Shown here: positions 25,771 through 33,451 of the stretch, one piece after another
Layout of the letters: every line of letters begins with the position of its first letter
How positions within the stretch are numbered: position 1 is the first letter of the stretch
Source of the DNA: WHSM01 sp036375165
GTDB taxonomy: Bacteria; Actinomycetota; Actinomycetes; Mycobacteriales; Micromonosporaceae
DNA length: 42,329 nt
Direction of reading: 5' to 3'
Assembly (NCBI GenBank): GCA_036375165.1
Contig: DASUSI010000111.1
Coordinates: 1-42,329 of the forward strand
The notes under the pieces: model-generated
What the model was told of the DNA's origin: nothing
The model's input: the letters and a program-made list of their open reading frames with translations, nothing else
Database searches by the model: none
Made by a program: the position numbers and the translations under genes

Positions 25771-27953
25771 CACGCCTCGCCCGTCCACTTCGCCACCATG
25801 GTCAGCTCGCTGGCGCCGAAGATCAGCCGCGGGTCCAGCATCCGGCTGGCGGCGTAGTCCACCGACAGCTGCGAGGTCTGCTCCAGCATCCGGCGCATGG
25901 CCAGGTCGATCTCCTGCCGGGCGAGCGCGGCGCCGAGGCAGAAGTGGATCCCGTGCCCCAGGGCCAGGTGCGGGTTCGGCGCGCGGTCCAGCCGGAAGAC
26001 CTCGGGCTGCTCGAAGACGCGCCGGTCCCGGTTGGCCGCGGCCAGCCACACCGTCACCGGTTGGCCGGCCGGGATGGTGTGCCCGCCGACGGTGGCCTCC
26101 TTGACGGTGTGCCGGGCTACCCGGGTGGTCTGGTTGCGGTACCGCATGACCTCCTCGATGGCCGGGCCGAGCAGGCCGAGGTCGCCGCGCAGCCGCGCCA
26201 TCGCGTCCGGGTGCTGGTCCAGGCAGATCATCGCGTTGACGAGGGTGAGCGTGGCCGCCTGCCCGGTGGACAGCAGCAGCGCGATCAGCCCGACGACTTC
26301 GTCGTCGCGGAGCCGCTCGCCGTCCACCTCGGCCTGGGTCAGCGCGCTGGCCAGATCGTCTTTAGGATCGCTGCGCCGGCGGCTGAGGTATTCGTGCAGG
26401 TAGGCGGAGATCAGCCGGGCGCGGCCGGCGACCTGCTTGAGCACGTTGCTGGCCGAGAGCGGGTCGATGAGCGCGAGCAGGTCGGCCGACCACTGCCGGA
26501 ACAGCTCCTGGCCCTTCGGCGGGATGCCCACCATCCGGGCGACCACGGTCGACACGATCGGCGAGGCGTAGTCGTTGACGTACTCGAACCGCGGCCGGCC
26601 GCGCACCGCCGACAGGTACTCCTCAACGGTCGTTTCGACCATCGGCGCCAGCCCGGCGACATACCGGGGGGTGAAGACCCGGCCGACCAAGGCCCGCAGC
26701 TGCCGGTGCCGCGGCGGGTCCATCCAGGACAGATTGCCGGCCCGGAAAAGCTGAAAGGCCGAGTTCGGCGGCAGCGTGTTGGCCGGCTCACTGGAGAACG
26801 CGGCGTGGTCGGCCAGCACCGCCATCGACTCGGCGTACCCGAAGACGTGCCAGCCGTCCTGCTTCGGTGAGCGCTGCACCGGCGCCTGCTCACACCGCGT
26901 GTCCAGCCAGGAAACGAACTCCGCCTCGTCCTCCGGAGGGCTGGTCCAATCGGTGACCGGCGTGGCCACGCCAGCCCACTTCACGCTGGCGGCCTGGCCG
27001 AGGTGACGGGCGCTCACCCAGGCCGGGTCGTAGACGGTGTCGCGGTACGCCTTGCCTCCGTCGGCGCACAGGAAGGCGACCACTGGCGGCGGGCCCTGCC
27101 AGCCGGCGAAGTAGCGGTTGATCGCGGCGTACACGCAGCCCGTGGATCCGCCGGCCAGCAGGCCGTGGTCGCGCAGCAGGTCGTGGCAGCCGGCCACCTC
27201 CTCCTGCTCAGAGACGATCACCGAGTCGGTGATCACCGCGTGATCGATCAGGGGTGGCCGGATGCTGGAACCGATGCCGGGGATGTACCGGCGCTGCGGC
27301 GGTCCGCCCAGGATCACCGAGCCGGCGACGTCCACGGCTATCACGCTGACGTCCTCGAGGTCCTGAGTGACCCGTTGGGACAGGCCGGCGATCGTGGCCC
27401 CGGTGCTGATGCCGACGAAGAGGTAATTCAGCGTGGGCAGCGCCTCCACCAGTTCGGCGCCGGGCATCTCGAAGTGCCCACGCAGGCCGTCGAGGTTCGA
27501 GTACTGGTCCGGCCAGTACGCGTCGTCAAGCTCCTTCACCACTTCCGCGACCCGGTCCAGGCGGGCGAGCAGGAAACCGCCCGCGCCGACCGGGCCCTCG
27601 ACCTTTTCCACCCGGTCCCAGGTCTCGCGGAGAGCGCGCTCGGTCGAGCCGTTCACGTTCGGGTCCAGCACCGGGATCAGCTGGATGCCGAGCCGGGCAC
27701 ACATCCAGGACAGCGAGAGCGCGAAGTTGCCGGAGGACGACTCGACCACTGTGGTGTGCCGGGTTATATCGCCGCGCCGGACCGCCTCACGAAGGATCCA
27801 GTACGCGGCCCGATCCTTGGCGCTGCCACCCGGATTGGCCGACTCCAGCTTCGCGTACAGCTCAATGCTCGAGTGCGGCAGCCGGACCAGATCCGTACGC
27901 GGCATTTCCCGCCGCATGGCCTCGATCCGCTCCCACAGCACCGCGTCAGTCAT
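25770..27953 (-). CDS. Fusion of SbnA-like PLP synthase and cytochrome P450
   Basis: One continuous 727-residue frame. Residues 1-320 are a fold-type II PLP enzyme of the cysteine synthase/SbnA group: SANPGGSAKDRAA with PLP-lysine Lys46, ESSSGNFALSL and the phosphate-binding GISTGATIAG. Such enzymes replace the beta-substituent of an activated serine. From about residue 340 to the end is a complete bacterial P450: SWMDPPRHRQLRALVG, ExxR as EEVMRYR, and the heme loop LGHGIHFCLGAALAR with Cys672. The oxygen-activating I-helix reads STGQAAT near 563, where most P450s have AGxET, so the acid-alcohol pair is missing. I infer that the first half builds a beta-substituted alanine and the second oxidises it or a carrier-bound form. 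ATG 27953 follows GGTGAGG. It is coupled to NRPS1. Confidence 0.9.
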   Translation of the reverse strand: MTDAVLWERIEAMRREMPRTDLVRLPHSSIELYAKLESANPGGSAKDRAAYWILREAVRRGDITRHTTVVESSSGNFALSLSWMCARLGIQLIPVLDPNVNGSTERALRETWDRVEKVEGPVGAGGFLLARLDRVAEVVKELDDAYWPDQYSNLDGLRGHFEMPGAELVEALPTLNYLFVGISTGATIAGLSQRVTQDLEDVSVIAVDVAGSVILGGPPQRRYIPGIGSSIRPPLIDHAVITDSVIVSEQEEVAGCHDLLRDHGLLAGGSTGCVYAAINRYFAGWQGPPPVVAFLCADGGKAYRDTVYDPAWVSARHLGQAASVKWAGVATPVTDWTSPPEDEAEFVSWLDTRCEQAPVQRSPKQDGWHVFGYAESMAVLADHAAFSSEPANTLPPNSAFQLFRAGNLSWMDPPRHRQLRALVGRVFTPRYVAGLAPMVETTVEEYLSAVRGRPRFEYVNDYASPIVSTVVARMVGIPPKGQELFRQWSADLLALIDPLSASNVLKQVAGRARLISAYLHEYLSRRRSDPKDDLASALTQAEVDGERLRDDEVVGLIALLLSTGQAATLTLVNAMICLDQHPDAMARLRGDLGLLGPAIEEVMRYRNQTTRVARHTVKEATVGGHTIPAGQPVTVWLAAANRDRRVFEQPEVFRLDRAPNPHLALGHGIHFCLGAALARQEIDLAMRRMLEQTSQLSVDYAASRMLDPRLIFGASELTMVAKWTGEA

Positions 27954-28014
27954 CCTCACCGCCTTTCCTCGTCTACCCGGCACTGGACAGGTCTGCGCCG
28001 ATAACATCCGCCGA

Positions 28015-28896
28015 TCACATCCGGCACAGACGGAAGCCCATGTCGTAACAGCTGTAGTCCGGCGGGTTGTAGATCCGCACCCACACCAGGACGCCACGCG
28101 GGCTGCAGTTGTTGTAGAACGAGCCGCCACGGATGACGCCGAGCTCGACGGTGCCTTTCTTGGTCACCAGCCGCTTCGTCTTGTTCGGGTCGTACGGGTA
28201 GCGGTGATATCCGTTGGCCATGATTTCCCAAACGTTGCCGACCATGTCCTCCGGGCCGTAAACGCCGGCCGCAGCGGGGTACTGACCGACGGGGGTGGTG
28301 TCGCCGACGTTCATGGTGTGGTTGCACGACTGCGGCGTCGGCGGTGTATTGCCCCATGGGTAGTTTCGGCCGTCGGTGCCCCGGGCGGCCTTCTCCCACT
28401 CCGCCTCCGTGGGCAGCCGGGTGCCCGACCAGCGGCAGTACTCCAGGCAGTCCAGGTAGCTGACGTGCGTGACGGGGTGGTCGTCCTTGCCGGCCACGTC
28501 CGAGCCGGGGCCACGCGGGACCTGCCAGGTCGCTCCGGGGGTGGCCTTCCACAGGTGGTCCTGGTCGGGCGTGGTGGTGTCCTCGCCCCCGTGCCAGACC
28601 CAGCTCTCCCCACGCTGCTCGGCCGTGGTGACGTAACCGGTGTCCGCCACGAACCAGGCGAACTCGGCCACCGTCACCGGCCGCCGGGCGATGTCGAAGG
28701 CATCCACATGCACCGTGTGCATCGGCTGTGAGGCGCTCGGCTCCCCGTCCGGCGGCGCCTCGTCGGTGCCCATCAGGAACGGCCCGGCCGACACCGAGAC
28801 CCAGTAGTCGTCACCAATTGCCGCGGGATTTTCGCCTGGATTCACCGTGTGCCCGGCCGGATTCGCCTGACCGGCGCCGCTGATCGCCGCCGTCAT
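28015..28896 (-). CDS. SUMF1/FGE-like protein lacking FGE cysteines
   Basis: A 293-residue protein that is a single formylglycine-generating-enzyme (SUMF1) domain: GPFLMGTDE, RRPVTVAEFAWFV, HPVTHVSYLDCLEYCRW, RLPTEAEWEKAARG, MVGNVWEI and C-terminal GGSFYNNC. True FGE has two copper-binding cysteines five residues apart just after GGS; here those places are Asn262 and Arg267, with only a shifted Cys264. It is therefore unlikely to oxidise sulfatases. SUMF1-fold proteins act in natural products, for example PvdO in pyoverdine maturation and the C-terminal half of EgtB. No signal peptide is seen, so it is probably cytoplasmic. The ATG overlaps the DUF885 stop (ATGA) and has GGAGG four bases upstream. 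Role inferred as product oxidation or scaffold; substrate unknown. Confidence 0.85.
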   Translation of the reverse strand: MTAAISGAGQANPAGHTVNPGENPAAIGDDYWVSVSAGPFLMGTDEAPPDGEPSASQPMHTVHVDAFDIARRPVTVAEFAWFVADTGYVTTAEQRGESWVWHGGEDTTTPDQDHLWKATPGATWQVPRGPGSDVAGKDDHPVTHVSYLDCLEYCRWSGTRLPTEAEWEKAARGTDGRNYPWGNTPPTPQSCNHTMNVGDTTPVGQYPAAAGVYGPEDMVGNVWEIMANGYHRYPYDPNKTKRLVTKKGTVELGVIRGGSFYNNCSPRGVLVWVRIYNPPDYSCYDMGFRLCRM

Positions 28897-30587
28897 GGGA
28901 CCTCCAAATATCTCAATGCGGACTGATTCGTCTGGTCCAACCAGTACTGCTTGGCGATCGACAGTGGCGCCGTGCCGCAACGCAGCAGATGGTCGTGGAA
29001 CTGCTTCAGGTCCGGCCGCGCCTTGATGCCGGCGCTGTCGCGCCAATCCCGGATGACGAGCTTGCCCAGGGCGTACATGGCACCGAGAGATTGGCTGGTG
29101 ACCGCGAGGACTTCCCGGGCCGCCCGCTCCTCGGACCAGCCGCAGGAATTGACGGCCTCACCCACCGCGGCTGCGAATCCGGTCTGTTTGAGATGCATGG
29201 AAAGGAATGCGACCAGCCGGGCCGCGGATTCCAGTGCGGAACGCAGCTGGGCGATCTTCACCAGTGGCCGACCTTCGGCCAGGCCGTGCTCGACGGCGAG
29301 CTCCTCGGCGTAGTGGGCCCATCCCTCGGTCAGGCCGCCCAGGCACGGGAAGCAGGTACGGATCACGCTGCCGCCGCGGGCAGCCGCTTCGGCGTGCACA
29401 TAGTGACCGGGGTACGCCTCGTGCACCGCGAGTATCTCCAGCATGGCGTCGTTCAGGAACTGTCGGCGCAACGCTGACGGGGGCGCTCCGGGCTCGGCGG
29501 GCGGCTCGGGCAGGAACAGCACGTGCGGTGGGCGAACCGGCTCCAGCGGCGCCGACACCTGGAACTCCACCGTGGCCACGCTGCTCGGACCGTCGGCGTG
29601 GTCGACCTCCAGCGGGGTGGCGGTGTCCATCGACACCAGGTCCGCCCGCGCCCAGAAGTCCCGAACCCGCTGGAGGATCGCGGCGAAGGTCGCCTCCGGG
29701 TCGGCGCCGACCTGCTCGGCCAGCAGCGCCACGGCCTCCCGGCGGTCGGCGACGCCGAGCTGCCCGGCGAGCGCGTCCAGCCCGGTCTGTGCAGCCGCGA
29801 CCTCGGCGCGGGCCTGGTCGAGCAGCTCGCGCGCGGGTTGCTCAATTCCCTCGACGACTCGGAGGAACTCGGCCAGCCGGTCCGGCCCGTAAAGCTGCGC
29901 CGCCGGTTTGGTGCCGGCGACCGCCCGCCCATACTCCTCGCAGGCTGCCGCCGCAGCGGCGGCCAGATCCCGCCGGGCCTGTGCCGCGGCTGACTGCCCG
30001 GGCGACAACCGGCCGGTCACCGTGGTGATATGGCCGGCCTGCGCCTGCGCCAGCTCGAGGCTGCGCAGCCGTTCGCCGGCCGGCAACCGGGCTGGCAGCG
30101 TTCGCGCCGCCTCGGCGAGAAACCCTTGCAGCGCGGCCAGGTGCGCCTCCAGCGCCGCGATCCGCTCCGGTTCCGGCGCGTACCCGCGCAGGTACGGCGA
30201 CAGGTCGGTCTCGGCGAGGATCTCCGGCGGAGTGAAGTACGTCTGGCCGAGCGCGTTCAGCTGAAACTGTTCCGCCTGCACCATGTGCAGCGCCGCACCG
30301 AGGTCGGCACGCAGCTCGTTGACATAGGTGGCGGCGAGCTCATCGGAGCCTGGCAGGGTACGCAGGCTGCCCGCGACCACGGCGCGCAGCCGGTCGAGCT
30401 CGGCTGCCGGACGCGGCCCGGGGCTGGGCAGAAAGCCGTCGGCGGCGTGCCACCCGGCCCGCCGCCCGAAGTTCGGGTACTGCCGGAAGAAGTGGGTCAC
30501 CACTGCCTCGACGGCGGCCCGACCCTCGGCTACGGCCGGACTCGCGGCGTCGTTACCCGCGGCCACGTGCTCGCCGGCCCTGGTCAC
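28893..30587 (-). CDS. DUF885 metallopeptidase-like protein
   Basis: A 564-residue protein of the DUF885 family, distant zinc-peptidase-like proteins. Its metal motif is VHEAYPGHYVH (HExxPGH form), followed by a GLTEGWAHYAEELA glutamate segment that usually completes the site. The N-terminal half is helical with family segments GQTYFTPPEIL and TDLSPYLRGYAPEP. Length is typical and there is no signal peptide. Its GTG overlaps the aminotransferase stop (GTGA) and its own stop overlaps the SUMF1-like start (ATGA), so it belongs to the operon and not to housekeeping. It could trim the peptide product, process the small acidic peptide encoded at the front of the operon, or catalyse a non-peptidase step. 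None of these is shown by the sequence. Confidence 0.85.
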   Translation of the reverse strand: MTRAGEHVAAGNDAASPAVAEGRAAVEAVVTHFFRQYPNFGRRAGWHAADGFLPSPGPRPAAELDRLRAVVAGSLRTLPGSDELAATYVNELRADLGAALHMVQAEQFQLNALGQTYFTPPEILAETDLSPYLRGYAPEPERIAALEAHLAALQGFLAEAARTLPARLPAGERLRSLELAQAQAGHITTVTGRLSPGQSAAAQARRDLAAAAAAACEEYGRAVAGTKPAAQLYGPDRLAEFLRVVEGIEQPARELLDQARAEVAAAQTGLDALAGQLGVADRREAVALLAEQVGADPEATFAAILQRVRDFWARADLVSMDTATPLEVDHADGPSSVATVEFQVSAPLEPVRPPHVLFLPEPPAEPGAPPSALRRQFLNDAMLEILAVHEAYPGHYVHAEAAARGGSVIRTCFPCLGGLTEGWAHYAEELAVEHGLAEGRPLVKIAQLRSALESAARLVAFLSMHLKQTGFAAAVGEAVNSCGWSEERAAREVLAVTSQSLGAMYALGKLVIRDWRDSAGIKARPDLKQFHDHLLRCGTAPLSIAKQYWLDQTNQSALRYLEVP

Positions 30588-31843
30588 CGCTGTCCGCCGG
30601 CCAGCACGGCTCGCACGGACGCGTCCAGAATGGACAGGCCTTCGTCCAGGTCGGCGTCGGTGATGGTCAGCGGTGGTAGCAGCTTGACCACGTCGTCGCG
30701 CCGGCCCGAGGTCTCCATCAGCAGGCGCCGCTCGAATGCCGCCGCACGCACCTGGTGGGCCTGCTCGGGATCGTCGAACTTCAGCCCGCGGCCCAGGCCA
30801 CGCCCCCGGACCGTCAGCCCGGCCTCGGGATAGCCGGCCGCGATGTCCTGCAGCGCGCGAAAGACCCGCTCGCCGCGCGCCCGGGTCGACTTCTCCAGCT
30901 TGTCGTCGCTCCAGTAGGTGCGCAGCGCCTCGGAGGCGGTCACGAAGGCGTGGTTGAAGCCACGGAAGGTGCCGCTGTGCTCGCCAGGCCGCCAGACGTC
31001 CAGCTCCGGCCGGATCAGCAGCAGCGACAGCGGACAGCCGTATCCGCCGATCGCCTTGGACAGGCACACCATGTCCGGCACGACGCCGGCGTCCTCGAAG
31101 CTGAAGAACGGCCCGGTACGCCCGCAGCCCATCTGGATGTCGTCCACGATGAACAGCACGTCGTGGCGCTGGCACGTCTGCGCGAGAGCGCTCAACCAGG
31201 CGCTCCGGGCGGCGTACATGCCGCCCTCGCCCTGCACCGTCTCCACGATCACCGCGGCGAGGTCGGCCAGCTCGCCGGTGTCCTCCAGAAGCCGGTCGAA
31301 ATCCGGGACCTCGGTGACCGGCAGGTCCGGGTCCACGTCGTACGGCAAGGACACGCTGTGGCTCAGCGGTACGCCGGCGCTGCGCCGGTGCGACTCGCCT
31401 CCGGTCACCGACAACGCGCCAAGCGTCATGCCGTGGAAGGCATTGTCGAAGTAGGCGATCACCTTCCGGCCGGTGGCCTTGCGGGCCAGCTTCAGCGCCG
31501 CCTCGACGGCGGTGGCACCGGCCGGGCCGGGGAAGACCACCTTGTAGTCGAGCTCGCGGGGCGCCAGGACCAGCTCGGTCAGGCTGCGCAGCAGGTCGGC
31601 CCGGGCGGTGGTGAACATGTCCAGCGCGTGGGTCACGCCGTCGCGCTCGAGATAGTCGATCAGCGTCCGCTTGAGGACCGGGTCGTTGTGTCCGTAGTTC
31701 AGCGTGCCGGCACCGACGAAGAAATCCAGGTACGACGTGCCGTCCGTGGTGTACAGCCAGCTGCCGGAGGCATGGTCGAACACCACCGGCCAGTTTCGGC
31801 TGTAACTGCGCACGTCCGATTCATGCCGTTCGAAAACGCTCAT
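30584..31843 (-). CDS. Diaminobutyrate-2-oxoglutarate aminotransferase (EctB/PvdH-like)
   Basis: A 419-residue class III PLP aminotransferase. Segments typical of the EctB/PvdH branch are an opening ESDVRSYSRNWPVVFDHA, FFVGAGTLNYGHNDP, GPAGATAVEAALKLARKATG, NAFHGMTLGALSVTG, DDIQMGCGRTGPFFSFE and the PLP-lysine CLSKAIGGYG (Lys263). EctB converts aspartate semialdehyde to L-2,4-diaminobutyrate. No EctA or EctC gene is nearby, so ectoine is not the aim; the acidic pockets of the A domains in NRPS1 and NRPS2 fit Dab as the monomer. The start is ATG 31843, 39 bases after the hydroxylase stop, with only a weak ribosome site. Confidence 0.9.
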   Translation of the reverse strand: MSVFERHESDVRSYSRNWPVVFDHASGSWLYTTDGTSYLDFFVGAGTLNYGHNDPVLKRTLIDYLERDGVTHALDMFTTARADLLRSLTELVLAPRELDYKVVFPGPAGATAVEAALKLARKATGRKVIAYFDNAFHGMTLGALSVTGGESHRRSAGVPLSHSVSLPYDVDPDLPVTEVPDFDRLLEDTGELADLAAVIVETVQGEGGMYAARSAWLSALAQTCQRHDVLFIVDDIQMGCGRTGPFFSFEDAGVVPDMVCLSKAIGGYGCPLSLLLIRPELDVWRPGEHSGTFRGFNHAFVTASEALRTYWSDDKLEKSTRARGERVFRALQDIAAGYPEAGLTVRGRGLGRGLKFDDPEQAHQVRAAAFERRLLMETSGRRDDVVKLLPPLTITDADLDEGLSILDASVRAVLAGGQR

Positions 31844-31882
31844 GTCAGCGTTCCATCCCCCGTCCGGTGGGATTGGTTGCTA

Positions 31883-32794
31883 TCAGGAAATATACGAAAA
31901 GTACGATCTCAGCGCGGGTAGCAGCATGCCGGAGGGAACTCGGCCGATGACGCCGAGCGCGAAGGTCAGGTTGTACCGGAGGTTGGTGGCCGGCATGCCG
32001 TGCCGGACGGCAGCCACCCCACGCAGCGCGCTGCGCCAGTCGTGCCAGTCAATGTTGAACGACATCGACGGCGTCGCCGATACTACTTTGTGGAGCGTGC
32101 CGGGCGGCATGTACAGCAGGTCGCCGGCACCCACCACGCACGTGCGTACCTCGGCATCCCGGAAAAGCGGGTACCGCTCGAGGTCCGGATCCTCCGGATC
32201 GACCGACGACCAGCGCCAGCCCGTCAGGTAACAAAGGTTCCGGTCTCGATCCTCGACCATGACGAACCGCTTCGAGCCTTTGATCTGGAGGAAGAGGTTG
32301 TGGGTGAGCAACGAGTCGAAGTGCAGCGGCGTCACCGCGCCCGACGGACCGACGAAGAACTGAGTGAAGTCCCACCACCGGCTGCGATAGAAAGCCGGGA
32401 GCAGCTCGACCTGGAATCCGGCTATGTCGTCGCGGAGCTGCGGGATGATCGAGAGCAACGGCAGATCATGCAGGTACGGAGGCCGTTCCCCGGCATCGTC
32501 CGTTGATCCATCGAGGTCGGCCGCGCGTTTTTCCCAGTCGGTGACAGCCTGGGCGTAGTCCGCCAGGCGCATCGTCGTGGTCCGCCCTGCCGCTACCGAG
32601 CCTGTCTTCAGACGCACCTGCGCATCCGGCGCGAGGGAGGCGAAGTACTCCATGGACCAGCGCGTGACCGCCGGCAGTTCGGCAACCGCCCCTCGCATCA
32701 CCAGTGGTTCTCGACCCACATAGCACCCATAGAACTCATCCGGCGACAGCCGGCCTCGCACATCGATGGGCCGGCCCGGGGCAATAGTTGACAC
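31883..32794 (-). CDS. JmjC/cupin-8 family Fe(II)/2-oxoglutarate hydroxylase
   Basis: A 303-residue JmjC-type (cupin-8) protein. The iron site is visible as PLHFDSLLTHN (His-x-Asp near residue 157) and, about 75 residues later, MPPGTLHKV with the distal His. IKGSKRFVMV supplies the lysine region expected for 2-oxoglutarate. Bacterial members hydroxylate amino acids, carrier-bound residues or peptides. As the first enzyme of the operon, directly after a small acidic peptide gene, it could act on the diaminobutyrate or aliphatic residue of the NRPS product, or on that peptide. It starts at GTG 32794 because a very strong GGAGGAG lies five bases upstream; an ATG at 32798 is in another frame. Confidence 0.85.
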   Translation of the reverse strand: MSTIAPGRPIDVRGRLSPDEFYGCYVGREPLVMRGAVAELPAVTRWSMEYFASLAPDAQVRLKTGSVAAGRTTTMRLADYAQAVTDWEKRAADLDGSTDDAGERPPYLHDLPLLSIIPQLRDDIAGFQVELLPAFYRSRWWDFTQFFVGPSGAVTPLHFDSLLTHNLFLQIKGSKRFVMVEDRDRNLCYLTGWRWSSVDPEDPDLERYPLFRDAEVRTCVVGAGDLLYMPPGTLHKVVSATPSMSFNIDWHDWRSALRGVAAVRHGMPATNLRYNLTFALGVIGRVPSGMLLPALRSYFSYIS

Positions 32795-32799
32795 GCATA

Positions 32800-32806
32800 C
32801 TCCTCC
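32800..32806 (-). promoter_or_regulatory. Strong ribosome binding site deciding the hydroxylase start
   Basis: GGAGGAG on the minus strand sits five bases before GTG 32794. A nearby ATG at 32798 lies only one base after the site and is out of frame, so the GTG is the real start despite being the rarer codon. Confidence 0.7.
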
Positions 32807-32914
32807 GATTCCAGTCCAGCTGGTTCACGAAGTCCCGAGCGGTGCTGAGCGAGCCATGCTGCGCCCAACATGCCTATCTGACGGCGCGCCGATCCGCGGC
32901 TGGATAGCCACCAA

Positions 32915-32945
32915 TGACGCACCGCCCGCAGGTAGTGGTGCGTTA
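32915..32945 (-). repeat. Hairpin between the small peptide gene and the hydroxylase gene
   Basis: TGACGCACC (32915-32923) pairs with GGTGCGTTA (32937-32945) across a 13-base loop; seven pairs are perfect and one further pair is a wobble. It lies in the 212-base gap between the small peptide gene and the hydroxylase gene, and this gap has no other feature or clear promoter. There is no T-run after it, so it may be a partial attenuator or RNA-processing hairpin that lets the first gene be expressed more than the rest. Chance is possible. Confidence 0.4.
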
Positions 32946-33006
32946 CTGATTCAGAGCTGTCTCAGGAATAGTGCTGCACCGCAGTCGCTCCCGCTCAGCG
33001 GCGAGT

Positions 33007-33174
33007 TCACTCCCCGGAGTCGACCGCGGCGGTGGTTCTCTCGCCCTGGTCGTCCGTGCTGTTGACGACTTCGTCGTCCAACTCGGCGAGCATCTCGCGC
33101 AACTCCTCAGGAGTGAGAGTGTTCAACTCCTCCGAGTCCACAAGCTGAGAAAGAATGTAGAGCGTCGTCTGCAT
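33007..33174 (-). CDS. 55-residue acidic peptide, first gene of the operon
   Basis: A 55-residue peptide starting MQTTLYILSQLVDSEELN, with a central amphipathic acidic helix LTPEELREMLAELDDEVV and a polar tail rich in Thr, Asp, Glu and Gly, ending VDSGE. It has about four times more acidic than basic residues and no cysteine. It is likely to be real: GGAGG lies six bases before the ATG and a consensus promoter lies about 65 bases upstream. I do not recognise a family. The acidic helix followed by a polar tail resembles leader-core layouts of ribosomal peptide precursors, and a JmjC hydroxylase and a peptidase-like protein follow in the operon; but no known leader-binding domain or cyclase is seen. 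It could instead be a small regulatory or interaction protein. Confidence 0.65.
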   Translation of the reverse strand: MQTTLYILSQLVDSEELNTLTPEELREMLAELDDEVVNSTDDQGERTTAAVDSGE

Positions 33175-33240
33175 ACAAGCCCTCCGAGGAAGTCTTTGGG
33201 CAACCAGCCGACCCCGAACGGGCAAGATCGGACCTTGTCG

Positions 33241-33270
33241 AGGCTAGGGGTCACCTCGAACGGATGTCAA
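33241..33270 (-). promoter_or_regulatory. Consensus sigma-70-type promoter for the NRPS operon
   Basis: On the minus strand TTGACA (33270-33265) and TAGCCT (33246-33241) are separated by 18 bases, a textbook -35/-10 pair for the main actinobacterial sigma factor. Transcription would begin near 33234, leaving about 60 bases before the small peptide start. It is the only strong promoter-like site seen upstream of the 32-kb minus-strand gene run. Confidence 0.7.
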
Positions 33271-33451
33271 GAAGCTACATGTTTGGATTGACCGCGCTTC
33301 ACGGGTGCCGTCCGACCTGGGCGACCCCACGGCCCGGCGTTGTTCCTTGGGTCCGGTATCGGGAGTGTCGTAAAAACGTTGTAACTCCGACAATGACGTC
33401 GTTATGGGGTCTGTGACGACCGAATCAAGACCGCTGGGGCGGGTGGCCTGG

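Noticed and set aside
8..28896. An EgtB-like pair made of the DinB protein and the SUMF1-like protein
   Set aside because: They lie over 27 kb apart on opposite strands; the DinB protein is of the DUF664 type and outside the operon, so sulfoxide synthase chemistry is not supported.
30584..31843. Ectoine gene
   Set aside because: No EctA or EctC gene is adjacent, and the gene sits inside the NRPS operon.
32766..33065. Plus-strand frame over the spacer before the hydroxylase gene
   Set aside because: No RBS and no protein-like sequence; it overlaps the better supported small peptide gene.
792..33270. Siderophore cluster by analogy with pyoverdine
   Set aside because: No hydroxamate or catechol enzyme, siderophore transporter or iron-box-like operator was seen; only the acylation logic is shared.
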